From Conchocele bisecta (lineage: Eukaryota; Mollusca; Bivalvia; Lucinida; Thyasiridae), in the NCBI GenBank assembly GCA_029237695.1, contig CM055279.1, forward strand, positions 19,464,919 through 19,528,918: a stretch of 64,000 bases of DNA, given 5' to 3'. Positions 21,743 to 31,379 of this stretch are shown here, in pieces. Numbering within the stretch: position 1 is the first letter of the stretch; each line of letters starts with the position of its first letter. Below the pieces are notes generated by a model. That model did not search any database, had not been told where the DNA came from, and saw nothing but the letters and a program-made list of their open reading frames with translations. The position numbers and the translations under genes were made by a program.

Positions 21743-23124
21743 TCCGATCGCCACGAGGGCGACGACGAGCGCTAATTTCTCCTCCTCGTGTGTTGTGCTT
21801 CCAATTTCAACATTGTTGATGATTGGTGTTTCAACATTGTTGATGGAACTCGATGGTGCATCCAATTTACGAATTGGGGGTACTGGGTTCGATTGTGTTG
21901 AGGGAGGTGTATCCATTTTGTGTTTTGGGGGTTTTTATGAAATCTTTTTCAAATTTATTTTGAATTTACAACTCCGCGCCGATCATTTTGGGGGTGCGCT
22001 TGATGATATCCGTGTTCACGTTACCGTTGTGACCGATTTTTTGATTGGCGGTGGCGATTACGATCTGATTATTGTAACCATCACCGGGTCGTCTCGTAGT
22101 ATCATATTGCTCGGCGCCATATAAAGACCTATTCCAAATACATAGTCCACTGGGGTGCTGGCAGTCTGCAAAACGTCTTGATAATTCTGGATCGCCTTCT
22201 CCAGGTCCACCTTAGCTGAGATGGCGTCCTCAACAAGTACCAGAACTGTTTTTGCGCGTCAAACGCCGTTCCGAATCCTATTATAGAACTGCGAGTTTGT
22301 TTTTGTGCACCTAGTATAGCCCACACATATGTACGAATGGAGTCGTTGAGGCGAGAAAGGTAACCCCGGCCTGAGTAAATCCAGTGCTTTTATCTAATAT
22401 AAATGTACTCCATGCTATTCCAACTTTAGATGGTTGGTGTAGTGAAGCCGGATATGTTTGGTAGTAGGTTTTATCTGAGAACATATCAAGAAAAAAACTT
22501 GGTCTTTTATGTATTAGGAAACTTGACGTGTACCTCATAGTTACTGCTATCGAATGTGCCATCAACAACTTTTACATCATTTCCAGCTTCTTCTTCAAAA
22601 AGGGGTCGCCCATTGAATCGTTCTTGGTGTAAACTTTTTGTTTCCAATCACGGTTTGGGTCCACACCAAATTCGTCACATATCCGTTCGAACTCCTTACG
22701 GTTGTATGTGTTGGAAATGGGATTCCACCCGTCGTCTGAGAGGTAGTGGAACACGTAATTCTTTCAAAATCCTTCTAATAGTATAATAAACATGAAAGTT
22801 GTATAAGCTACTGCTCATCATGCTGTTACTTGGTTTTATGTGGTCTCCGAAAGATACACCACACCCAGTTGTGGCACACCACACGGCAAAATTTAGTTGG
22901 TTCTGCAGAACTGCAGTTGCCCGCCATCTGTTTACCCCATCCACCGTACTAATCTTGGTCACCCTATATTTCTCAAATATGTTAGTGAAATTTGTGTCGA
23001 AACCCATGCCCAAATTGACTCTTATGTTAGGGTGCACAAGCCAACCAATGGTGTTCTTTTGAGCGTATACACCACCAACTTTATACTTTGCATTAGAGTT
23101 AAAGCTAAATGCTTGTGTATCCAT
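21722..23124 (-). pseudogene. Gene X: tail-anchored Polinton protein (element 1, frameshifted)
   Basis: Starts MDTQAFSFNSNAKYKVGGVY at 23124. The frame is lost near 22910, 22740, 22600, 22350 and 22235. Conserved stretches: PSNSMMSSSLYNFHVYYTIR, EFERICDEFGVDPNRDWK, QTRSSIIGFGTAFDAQKQF and, after the last shift, a TPVDYVFGIGLYM region, a Pro/Ser-rich linker, and a C-terminal TM anchor (LALVVALVAIGLFTLWF). I recognise similar proteins in other animal Polintons but know no function. It is divergent from the penton gene with only 14 bp between start codons. Confidence 0.72.
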
Positions 23125-23138
23125 TGAAAGATATTATT
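23125..23138. promoter_or_regulatory. 14-bp divergent gap between gene X and penton starts
   Basis: The two ATGs (23122-23124 minus, 23139-23141 plus) are separated by 14 bp only; element 2 has the same arrangement (46610-46623). Promoter elements for each gene must therefore lie inside the other coding sequence. Confidence 0.6.
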
Positions 23139-23882
23139 ATGTTTGCTACTATCACTAATGTTCAAAAAGGGAGTTGTGAACTTCAAAAATTAATAGACAA
23201 CTGCTGCGGACAACGCCGGGTAGGCCTTAGATCAATAACGTTCACGGTCGGGTGGAAAAACGTTGAAACGCTCGAGTTTTTCACATTAGAAGTCGAGGGT
23301 GTAAGCCCTGTGGCTTTCGGAAACTACCTCATAACTGAACCAGTGACCTCAGGATTTCGTATAACTCCAGATGCTATAGTACGTCAGGGTCTTTGGAGTT
23401 TCGGAGATCTCCAAGCTTTTGTCGCGGAGAAGATTCCTGGTGTAGTCACTCTCGCAATCTCGAAAGCCACGGGGCTCACGACATTGACCGTTGATAGGCG
23501 TTTAAGGATCTCACCGGGGTTGGGCTCACTGTTAGGATTTAAAATAACATACCCTTACAACGATGACGGAGTGTTTGATCCTGGCGAGCACGTCGGCACG
23601 ACCTCGGTGAACTTCGCCGTCACGAAAACTCTCGGGGTGCACCTGGATCGGGTGAACACATCGTACAACACGGTAGACGGCACTCCCAGCATATTACTGA
23701 AAACCGTGCCCGCCAGCGACTGTTTCTATGGTGAGACCCTGACCTTAGACTTCCCACACCCCGAGATGAAAGTTTTGGAATCGGGACACATCCACGAGTT
23801 GAAGATTTCTATTCTCGATGATAAAGGGAGAGAGTTGAAGAACGATTACCCGATTTCGGTAGTCCTAGAAATTTCAAATTAA
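23139..23882 (+). CDS. Probable penton / minor capsid protein (single jelly-roll type), 247 aa, intact
   Basis: The start at 23139 (MFATITNVQKGSCELQKLID) is preferred over the upstream in-frame codon because the same ATG is kept in element 2. The predicted beta-rich C-terminal half (LDRVNTSYNTVDG, CFYGETLTLDFPHPE, HELKISILDDKGRELKND, PISVVLEI) matches a protein I recognise from many animal Polintons, where a penton-like minor capsid protein is expected. Residues ~45-165 differ strongly from element 2, while the last ~85 are nearly identical. Followed after 67 bp by the fibre-like gene, as a penton-fibre pair would be. Penton assignment is inference. Confidence 0.7.
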   Translation: MFATITNVQKGSCELQKLIDNCCGQRRVGLRSITFTVGWKNVETLEFFTLEVEGVSPVAFGNYLITEPVTSGFRITPDAIVRQGLWSFGDLQAFVAEKIPGVVTLAISKATGLTTLTVDRRLRISPGLGSLLGFKITYPYNDDGVFDPGEHVGTTSVNFAVTKTLGVHLDRVNTSYNTVDGTPSILLKTVPASDCFYGETLTLDFPHPEMKVLESGHIHELKISILDDKGRELKNDYPISVVLEISN

Positions 23883-23949
23883 TTAATTTTAAGAAAATTA
23901 TTTAGAATTAAACGCATGTTCGTAATATATATTATCAACATTATTGAAA
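23883..23949 (+). promoter_or_regulatory. Penton-fibre spacer with TTAATTTTAAGAAAATTA motif
   Basis: TTAATTTTAAGAAAATTA lies at the start of this 67-bp spacer, ~50 bp before the fibre ATG. It is the same motif as upstream of the coiled-coil and 215-aa genes, and a possible shared late promoter. Confidence 0.45.
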
Positions 23950-25772
23950 ATGAGTATATACGGACCAGGTAGTTCTTCCGATTGGGTGACAAATTCAAAT
24001 AATTTGGAACCGGCAGAAGGGGGATTCATCCCGACAGAGGGCGACTTTTTAACTACCCAAAAAACAAAGCCTTGATCAATAGAACTATATCGAGGGCCAC
24101 GGACGAGATTCACAAAAGTCTACTATCACAACTTAGAGAATATGCCCTGGCTGTGAATACACAAAGTCGTGAAGAAACGCATACGGAACTAAACGAACTA
24201 GGTAAAAAAATAACCAAATTTAGAAAAGAGGCCCGGTTGGGGATTGATAAAGCCCGAGAAGACCGCCAGGTTGACATTACGGCGGTTTATGATGCGTTGC
24301 GCTTAGAAGACTCTCTCAGCAAAGAAGCTACACTTGCTGAATTAGACGGGAAAATAATCGATTTTCGAAAAGAGGCCACGTCGGGTATTGAGAAAGCACG
24401 AGAAGACCACCAGGCGGACCTTACGAAGGCTTATGAGGTGTTGCGCTCTGAAGACTCTCTCATCAGAGAAGCGGCACTTACTGAACTAGATAAAAAAATA
24501 ACCAAATTTCGAAAAGAGACCCGGTCGGGTATTGATAAAGTCCGAGAAGACCACCAGTCGAACCTTGAGGAGGCCATTGCGGAGGCTTATGATGCGTTGC
24601 GCTTAGAGAACTCTCATAGTAAAGAAGCGACACTTACCGAACTAGACGGTAAAATAGCCGAATTTCTGAAAGAGACCAGGTCGGGGGTTGAGGGGGTCCG
24701 AGAAGACCACAAAGAGGCCATTGCGGAGGCGTATGGGGCGTTACGCTCAGAGGACTCTCTCAACAGAGAAGCGGCACTTACTGACATATACGAAAAAATA
24801 ACCGAATTTAAAAAAGAGACCCGGTTTGATCTTCATGAAGTCCGAACGGGTATTGATAAAGCCCGAGAAGACCACCAGGCGGATATTACGGAAGCTTATA
24901 GGGTGTTGCTCTTAGAAGACTCTATCAACAGAGAAGCGACACTTACCGAACTAGATGGAAAAATAACCGAATTTCAAAAAGAGGCCCGGTCGGGGGTTGA
25001 GAAAGCCCGAGAAGACCACAAGGTAGCCATTGCGAAGGCTTATGAGGTGTTGCGCTCAGAGGAATCTCTCATCAGAGAGGCGGCGGTTGCTGAACTAGAT
25101 GGAAAAATAACCGAATTTCAAAAAGAGGCCCGGTCGGGTATTGATAAAGCCTTAGAAGGCCACCAGGCAACCATTACGGAGGCTTATGATGCGTTGCGCT
25201 TAGAGGACTCTCTCAGCAGAGAAGCGGCACTTACCGAACTAGATGGAAAAATAACCGAAGTTTCTGATAAACTGAAACATGATCGTATAGCCGCGACCAA
25301 AGCTCTTGAGGAGGCCTCTTATGAGATTCGTACTGAGGCATATAACGCAAACAGGGCGCTTGCCGGAATAGTGAAAACAATGAAAACGCCAAAACGTGTC
25401 ATAACAGTTTGGGCTGAGAAGCGGGGCCCATTGGTTGATGGGCACTATGAATATTCGTTCGGTGCCAAAGCGAGTAATAAATATGGGGGATACACTATGA
25501 CAGCTGCAGGTGAAGTTATCCAAATGGCGGTCTGCTCGGTTAATGCTAATGGTAAACCTGTGGGCGCGGTCGCGATAAATATTGTAGTAGATGGGGAAGA
25601 ACGGGGGGTTGGAGTCACTAAAATCTCTGGAGATAGTTCGACGATTGTTTCGTTCGCCGGTAATGATCGAATTAGACTTTCCCAAGGTAGTGTTATTAAC
25701 TTTGTTACGAAAATCGGTGACTCAGAGAGTTCTTCCACTATTGTCTCATTGTTAATTGAACTTATTGTGTAA
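23950..25772 (+). pseudogene. Fibre-like protein: coiled-coil stalk plus C-terminal head (one N-terminal frameshift)
   Basis: The N-terminal peptide starts MSIYGPGSSSDWVTNS at 23950 and loses frame in an A-rich run near 24057-24068; the next ~560 codons are open to 25772. The stalk has seven full ~48-residue repeats (AYDALRLEDSL...ELDGKITEF...KAREDHQAD) plus a partial one, strongly helical with heptad-like spacing. The last ~135 residues (VITVWAEKRGPLVDGHYEYS onward) are Gly/Ser/Thr-rich, predicted beta, and end in SLLIELIV. A short N-terminal peptide, repetitive stalk and globular head is the layout of trimeric viral fibres, and the gene follows the probable penton. Attachment function is inference from architecture. 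Confidence 0.65.
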
Positions 25773-25809
25773 ATACTAATATATTGAAATAAATTTGTAA
25801 AATTTAAAT

Positions 25810-26430
25810 ATGAACGAATCAACGCTTCCAATTGTCAATACCACTCCATCAACACTGTGTACAATTAACGAAAGAAGTTCAGATTTTAGGTTGAATAATA
25901 TCGTCGCTATGCAGGATATTTTAGTTAGAGAATATACAAATAGAAAAAGAAACGCTAAAAAATATAGGCGCGCGGTGAACATGGCTGAAGTATCTAGCAC
26001 GGCTCTGGCGAGTGTTTCTGTGTTGTGTGGGGTGGGGACAGCTGCAACTATATCCACCATTATAACGGTTCCCGTAGCGGGGATTTTATGTGCGGTGTCG
26101 GCCGTTTCTGGGTTGTTGTGTATGGTAATTAGGGCGTCGGGTGGAAAACTCGAGAAAAAATGTAGAAAACATGATAGAATATCCGTTCTCTTCGCCAGGT
26201 CTAAGAAAAATAGCATCGACGTTATGGTGTCCAAAGCGTTGGCCGATAAGAAAATATCAAATTTAGAGTTTGAATCCGTGGTGGAAGAAATGCGGAGATA
26301 TGAAAAATTAAAAAATGATATAAGAATCAAGGCACGCGCCACCGTGCCCAAGATTGAGTGTACTGATTGGGATAAATTTAGGGAAAAACTTGGAGATAAA
26401 GTCGGAAGAAATGTTACAGCACCATTGTGA
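25810..26430 (+). CDS. Two-TM conserved Polinton protein, 206 aa, intact
   Basis: Residues 58-110 form two hydrophobic, glycine/alanine-rich helices (SVSVLCGVGTAATISTIITV and AGILCAVSAVSGLLCMVI), followed by a charged helical tail (VSKALADKKISNLEFESVVE). I recognise this TM-plus-'KALxDxKISxxEFxxVxxE' design from many animal Polintons; function unknown, membrane activity possible. Open in both copies; element 2 lacks one residue. Starts 37 bp after the fibre stop. Confidence 0.82.
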   Translation: MNESTLPIVNTTPSTLCTINERSSDFRLNNIVAMQDILVREYTNRKRNAKKYRRAVNMAEVSSTALASVSVLCGVGTAATISTIITVPVAGILCAVSAVSGLLCMVIRASGGKLEKKCRKHDRISVLFARSKKNSIDVMVSKALADKKISNLEFESVVEEMRRYEKLKNDIRIKARATVPKIECTDWDKFREKLGDKVGRNVTAPL

Positions 26431-27185
26431 TATTTTATAAAATAATTAATTTTATAATTAATTTAAAGAAAATTATAAAATTAATTATAAAATTAATTAT
26501 ATTGGTGCATAATTATTAACAATTTAAAAAGGAAAAAAAGAAAAAAGTTTTAGGTTCCACCGAGGCTCGAACCCGCGCCAGCAAAACCCTTCTGGGTCCA
26601 CCCCGCTAAGCCTTCGCTTAAATTTCTTCTATTTTTTTTATTTTTTTTATTTTTTCGGCTTAGCGAGGTGTGTTGCACTCACATCTCCTCCACCCCATCA
26701 TTGGACCGATGCCGCGGACCCCACCTCATCGTTACCTCCATCCGCTATAATGTGCAGAGCGGCCAGAGTGAATTATATGTGGCGAAACTTATCTCACTGT
26801 TGAGATATTAATGTCGGCGTCCCGACACCAAACTGTGTTTATTTCTCGTATATAAACTTAACAATCGATAGCCTGTTTACATACCATCGATAAGGCTATT
26901 AATAGCCGTGTGTGTAATATATATTACAGTGTGTTTATAAACTGTGTACACCACCTGTGTAAATCGATAGCCCGTTTACATTACCATCGATAAGGCTATA
27001 AATAGCCTGTGTGTGTAGTATATATTATAGTGTGTTTATGTTTCATCCCGGAAGACGTAATCGTGTAATCTCTCTATAAAATGGACACTTAATATACGTG
27101 TAAGGTAGGACACATAATTTGCGTGTTTATAACACGTTTAAGTGAAACATTGTCGTCTGCTTGGTGTTGTGATTACAATATAAAT
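26431..27185. other. Variable noncoding right arm of element 1
   Basis: No protein is seen. It starts with repeated AATTAATTTTATAATTAATT, has a minus-strand tRNA-like segment at ~26553-26625 (B box GGGTTCGAGCC, A-box-like TAGCGGGGTGG, unpaired acceptor stem, T run downstream), and a two-unit repeat of ~93 bp (26868-27040, ATCGATAGCC...ATCGATAAGGCTAT). Only short blocks (TATTGGTGCA; TAGCCCGTTTACAT) are shared with element 2 at 42727-43278, while the flanking genes are nearly identical. Confidence 0.6.
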
Positions 27186-27524
27186 TTATAAGCGATATCG
27201 TAGAAATGTACGTTCGTAAACGAAAGAATCGTTGGGTTTTAAATTTTTTGTATAATACGCCTTAGTTTCATATCCGATACGCATTATCTGTCTTAATGTT
27301 CGTATTTGCCTCTTGTATAGTTGACATAATTGCCGGTATAATATTGGAAATATAACGTTTTTATCGGAGCGTAATAAATTACGCTGGTATTTCATATATT
27401 CGATATCGCCTAGTGTTCTCATTTTATAGAATTTATATACAGGATTATAACCCCCGTATTCTTCGTAAACTTCTTCAACACAGTCATTAAAAATTTTCAA
27501 TTCAAATTGTATTGTATTATCCAT
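27186..27524 (-). pseudogene. Small right-end protein (112 codons, C-terminus shifted)
   Basis: Begins MDNTIQFELKIFNDCVEEVY; Tyr- and Arg-rich, basic, helical, no TM. Compared with the 124-codon copy in element 2 the last ~15 residues are in another frame. Function not recognised. It lies between the variable arm and the Zn-ribbon gene, both on the same strand. Confidence 0.55.
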
Positions 27525-27627
27525 TTTCTTTAATAATATTGGTACTCGTTTTTTCTGTTCAATTTTATAAAATTAGTTTGATAATGTTTTTTACAGTGTT
27601 TTAATGCTGTAGAAACACCGTGACTTA

Positions 27628-27921
27628 TTAGATCGATTCTATCTTTCTAACTGACTTTCCGATTTGAATTATTACTAAACGATAATACTTGCGAGCACGT
27701 AATCCCTTGTTAACCATTCGATGAGTAGCCTGAGTGCCACCGCATGGTGGACATAGCAGTGACTCGGCTTTGGTCCCTACCCCACAATGTCGACATGGGC
27801 GAGGCGAAACGGAACCTCTTCGCATCCATGCACGGTGATGTTTGCAATATTCGTAAATACCGGTGCGAAAACATCTCTCGTGACTACCTGTCTTCAACCA
27901 TGCACACTTAACTAGAACCAT
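27628..27921 (-). CDS. Cys-rich Zn-ribbon-like protein, 97 aa, intact
   Basis: Contains CAWLKTGSHERCFRTG, then YCKHH and two knuckles CRHCG and CPPCGG, spaced as in small zinc-binding proteins. Differs from the element 2 copy by a single residue (Arg versus Ser). Its start lies just inside the right TIR, right after a TATACTGAGTATA motif, mirroring the pPolB start at the other end. A regulatory or nucleic-acid-binding role is plausible but unproven. Confidence 0.7.
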   Translation of the reverse strand: MVLVKCAWLKTGSHERCFRTGIYEYCKHHRAWMRRGSVSPRPCRHCGVGTKAESLLCPPCGGTQATHRMVNKGLRARKYYRLVIIQIGKSVRKIESI

Positions 27922-27926
27922 TATGT

Positions 27927-28115
27927 TATATATATACTGAGTATAACATAGGGATTTTTATCTCTAATAGGGTGTATCTTCTCATGTCATAAATATATGG
28001 TCTCGCGGTAGTAGTATATAAGAGTCATAATGATTACAAGTTTCGTGTGGAAGCCACCACACGTAGTGGATGGCTTCCATATAAACTTGTATCATTATGA
28101 CTCTTATATACTACA
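27927..28115 (-). repeat. Right TIR of element 1, with outer hairpin (28010-28115)
   Basis: Inverse of 10430-10618. The outer 106 bp forms the same imperfect palindrome. The final base is A where the other three ends imply T, a likely point change. Confidence 0.92.
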
Positions 28116-28120
28116 CCTGA
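28116..28120. repeat. Target-site duplication CCTGA, right of element 1
   Basis: Matches 10425-10429. Confidence 0.8.
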
Positions 28121-29190
28121 TAAGCATATTTTGAGTTAAATTTGCATTTAACATCAGGAAATCAGCATTGAAATAGATTTGAGCGAGTACAAATCAGCAT
28201 TGAAATTTCAGTATTAGAAAATTGCAGTTGAAAATATGTTGTCCTACACCACAGTTTATGTCGCGCTCGCTTGCGGACAGCACAATAGTTGGCACATTGG
28301 CGTACATATGTCCGTAAATTTTTATTTTTTGTTTAAGTTTTTCGGTATACTATCTAAGCCTCGGCACGACATGCGGGCCGCGGCCATCTAGTTTCTACAA
28401 GTATCGAGTACAGATGGACATATTTGTGACTGGCTGTTCGGTTAACAAGTTTCTGAACAGTTGGAATAATTTATAGTTATAGGTTTCACTACTACAATTC
28501 CAGTTGGTGGTGAAACACGCTTTGAAAATCTAATTTCAGCATTTAAAAATATTTTAAAGGGTAAATCTTATCTGGAGCTCTGTAACATGAATTGCATACC
28601 CGGTACATTTCACCCAGTGACAGCAACATTAACCCTTCCACCCTGATGTAACTGGAATGGATTTTCATAAGTTAATTTTGCACCCATTCCAACCGTTACA
28701 CAATTATTTTCAGGCTAGTCCATTTATGAAAAGGGGGTGTTTTTGTTCCCAAAAGTATGAAAATTACACATGTACTTACAAAAAGTGCAGATCCTGATTA
28801 GATGGCTCGTCACGAGCCGGCTCATCTGGATCTACACTATTTGCCAAAACCACTATACAGGTTGAAAGTGTTAACAGGTTTTCAATAGGGACCCCTTGGG
28901 ACAATTTAACACTTGAAATTAGATTTTGACTCCTGGAATTTGCAGCAAAGGGGTCAGATTTTCTATATAAAGCATACTAAATTTGAATTTTACACTTAAA
29001 TGTAGTCTTTTGACCCTTGAATTAAAAACGGTGATATTGAAGCAATCCGTCAAGTAATATTAATGATATACCATGATAACGAAGCTTGCACACATTTTCT
29101 GACTTTTTGGACGACGACGATTAGTCGCGCCTTCTGCTAAAGCAGGCGCGACAATAATGAGTCAAATAAATGCAAATAAAAACCACACAT
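28121..29190. other. Intronic host DNA with dispersed-repeat fragments
   Basis: No gene is seen. 28360-28395 carries the ATGCGGGCCGCGGCCATCTAG module also found near 8860 and 35690. 28776-28880 holds a palindromic repeat (AGTGCAGATCC...CATCTGGATCTACACT) related to segments near 30120-30205, 36310-36380 and 61450-61500, probably one MITE family. Confidence 0.5.
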
Positions 29191-29194
29191 AAAC

Positions 29195-29645
29195 TGAGAC
29201 AAAGTCCGTCATTTTCCAGAAATGGGAATACAAACCTCACATAATTGCACCAAACTTCGTCATTTTCCAGAAATGGGAATACAAACCTCACATAATTACG
29301 TCAAAGTTCGTCATTTTCCAGAAATGGGAATATAAACATCATATAATCAGCCAATGTTCGCCATTTTCCAGAAATGGGAATACAAACCTCACATAATTGC
29401 GCCAAAGTTCGTCAATTTCCAGAAATGGAAATACAAACATCATATAATCAGCTAAAGTTCACCATTTTCCAGAAATGGGAATACAAACCTCACATAATGA
29501 GTCAAAGAAATGCAAATAAAAACCACTCATAATTGAGCCAAAGTTTGTTATTTTCCAGAAATGGAAATACAAACATTATATAAACAGCCAAAGTTCGTCA
29601 TTTTCCAGAAATGGGAATACAAACCTCACATAATTGAGCCAGAGG
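29195..29645. repeat. 51-bp minisatellite containing the 5' splice site of the adjacent PARP exon
   Basis: About eight or nine units share ATTTTCCAGAAATGGGAATA and AACCTCACATAATTG. On the minus strand each unit reads CAATTATGTGAGGTTTGTAT, the exact end of the exon at 29625-29749 plus its GTTTGT donor. Several units keep the donor; others read GATG in place of GAGG. Confidence 0.85.
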
Positions 29646-29749
29646 TCTCCATTTTCAACTCGAAGTATGGACGTTATCGAAGCAGTGCTCGGCATAGTCT
29701 CGTAAAACGATGCTTCAATTAACTTGTATTCTTTTTTTGTTTTCTTTAT
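29625..29749 (-). CDS. WWE-PARP gene, exon before the catalytic exon
   Basis: Acceptor AATCTTCAG precedes 29749. The exon encodes 41 codons plus 2 bases and contains SILRVENGDLWLNYV, matching the 'I-x-x-I-x-R-I-Q-N-x-x-L-W-x-x-Y' start of PARP14-type catalytic domains. With the donor AG|GTTTGT after 29625 the split codon joins in frame to the exon at 9999; the nearer GTGAGG donor would put that exon out of frame. Element 1 lies in the following intron. Confidence 0.78.
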
Positions 29750-29906
29750 CTGAAGATTTAAATACATTACTACAAATACAGTGAGTACAGGAGTTCTGCA
29801 ACTTTTGGTATAAACACACCAGTAATGGAAACATATGAAATAAACACAATGTTTGTTGTGACAGGTCGTTAAGCACCATTAACCCTTAGAAGGCGGGAAC
29901 CGAAAA

Positions 29907-30065
29907 TTGTCGTCTGCTGTTGTTTCTTATTTTGTATTTTCTCTCAATAAAAACATGGTTTGGCACCATTTTAGAATCATTTCCATTGGAAATGAATCTA
30001 AAGTGCTGTCAAAGCATGTTTTTGATAAGAAAAATGGAAAATACAAAATAAACAGCAGACTAAAT
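29907..30065. mobile_element. MITE-like element, family C (copy 2)
   Basis: TTGTCGTCTGCTGTT at the left and AAACAGCAGAC at the right are inverse. The centre is a palindrome around AGAATCATTTCC with ATGGTTTGGCACC / GTGCTGTCAAAGCATG. It belongs with 7319-7484, 36500-36660 and 63525-63710. Confidence 0.65.
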
Positions 30066-30362
30066 TTTTAATTCAGCGCTGTAAGGGTTAAATGTATCAA
30101 CACTACATACCGCTTTAGCAGTATCTACAAACAGTGTAGATCCAGATGAGATAGCTATCGACGAGCCGTCTCATCAGGATCTGCACCACTTTTTGCAAGT
30201 AATTTTCATATTTATTGTAGAAAAAAAAAGAAACCTTTTATAAATGGACTATTCTACAAATCATGTTGTGATGATTGGATTTGTAGGAGAATTAACTTAT
30301 CTCAGTCCATTCCAGTTACTTAGGGTTGAAAGGGTCAAACAAATCATTATTCCACTTTCCCA

Positions 30363-30577
30363 TTTTCTGTCTGTTTCACAAAACATTTCGGCCATATGAA
30401 CAATGCAAAAATAGTATATTTTTTCGATAATATTAAATTTTATCAACATTTAAGAATGAGGCTCATTCTTAAAATTATGTAAAATTTAACATTATCGAAA
30501 CAAATATGGTTTATGCATTGTTTATATACCGGTACATGAAGCTGTAAAATTTGGGCAGCTTTCACGAAACAGACAGT
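30363..30577. mobile_element. Palindromic MITE-like element, family F
   Basis: Starts CTGTCTGTTTCACAAAAC and ends with the inverse TTTCACGAAACAGACAG. The middle is AAGAATGAGGCTCATTCTT. Related ends delimit the 1.4-kb element at 32617-34047, and a solo end lies near 1986. Confidence 0.75.
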
Positions 30578-30599
30578 AGTACTTTTCAAGTTGTTATAA

Positions 30600-31222
30600 A
30601 CATAGACAAGTACTATTAGCATATACATGTATGTACATATACAAGTACTATTATCATTTACATGTATCTACATATACAAGTACTATTAGCATATACATGT
30701 ATGTACATATACAAGTACTATTAGCATATACATGTATGTACATATACAAGTACTATTAGCATATACATGTATGTACATATACAAGTACTATTAGCATATA
30801 CATGTATCTACATAGACAAGTACTATTAGCCATATACAAGTACTATTAGCATATACATGTATGTACATATACAAGTACTATTAGCATATACATGTATCTA
30901 CATAGACAAGTACTATTAGCATATACATGTATGTACATATACAAGTACTATTAGCATATACATGTATGTACATATACAAGTACTATTAGCATATACATGT
31001 ATCTACATATACAAGTACTATTAGCATATACATGCATCTACATATACAAGTACTATTAGCATATACATGTATCTACATATACAAGTACTATTAGCATATA
31101 CATGTATGTACATATACAAGTACTATTAGCATATATATGTATGTACATGTACAAGTACTATTAGTATATACATGTATGTACATAGACAAGTACTATTAGC
31201 ATATACATGTATGTACATATAC
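30600..31222. repeat. 35-bp minisatellite, ~18 units
   Basis: The unit ACAAGTACTATTAGCATATA plus CATGTATGTACATAT repeats with few changes; one unit near 30830 is shortened. No ORF is implied; the array is intronic. Confidence 0.95.
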
Positions 31223-31379
31223 AAGCTGTATTTTTTCAACTAAAAATATTGTACATTATATAAGAATCATTTATTTATAATTATATGAAAATGTTTGAAT
31301 TGATTTTACCGTAAGTAGAATATACGGTCTGTCGACACACTTAATAGGGCCCCCTATAGGTGACTTGAGAAACTTTTAC

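Larger units (their letters stand above)
10430..28115 (+). mobile_element. Maverick/Polinton element 1 (17.7 kb)
   Basis: It is bounded by ~190-bp TIRs and a CCTGA duplication. It encodes the family-defining set: protein-primed DNA polymerase B, DDE integrase, FtsK/HerA-type ATPase, major capsid and probable penton proteins, plus a fibre-like protein and small membrane proteins. Polintons are self-synthesising transposons closely related to adintoviruses. The element sits in an intron of a WWE-PARP gene, with its polymerase on the strand opposite to the host gene. Broken genes: pPolB, integrase, the 176-aa-type protein, 215-aa-type protein, ATPase, MCP, coiled-coil protein, gene X, fibre N-terminus and one small right-end gene. 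Open genes: 143-aa, 77-aa, 104-aa, penton, 206-aa and Zn-ribbon proteins. Confidence 0.95.

Noticed and set aside
30600..31222. CRISPR-like array
   Set aside because: The repeats are contiguous 35-bp units with no unique spacers, in a eukaryotic intron.
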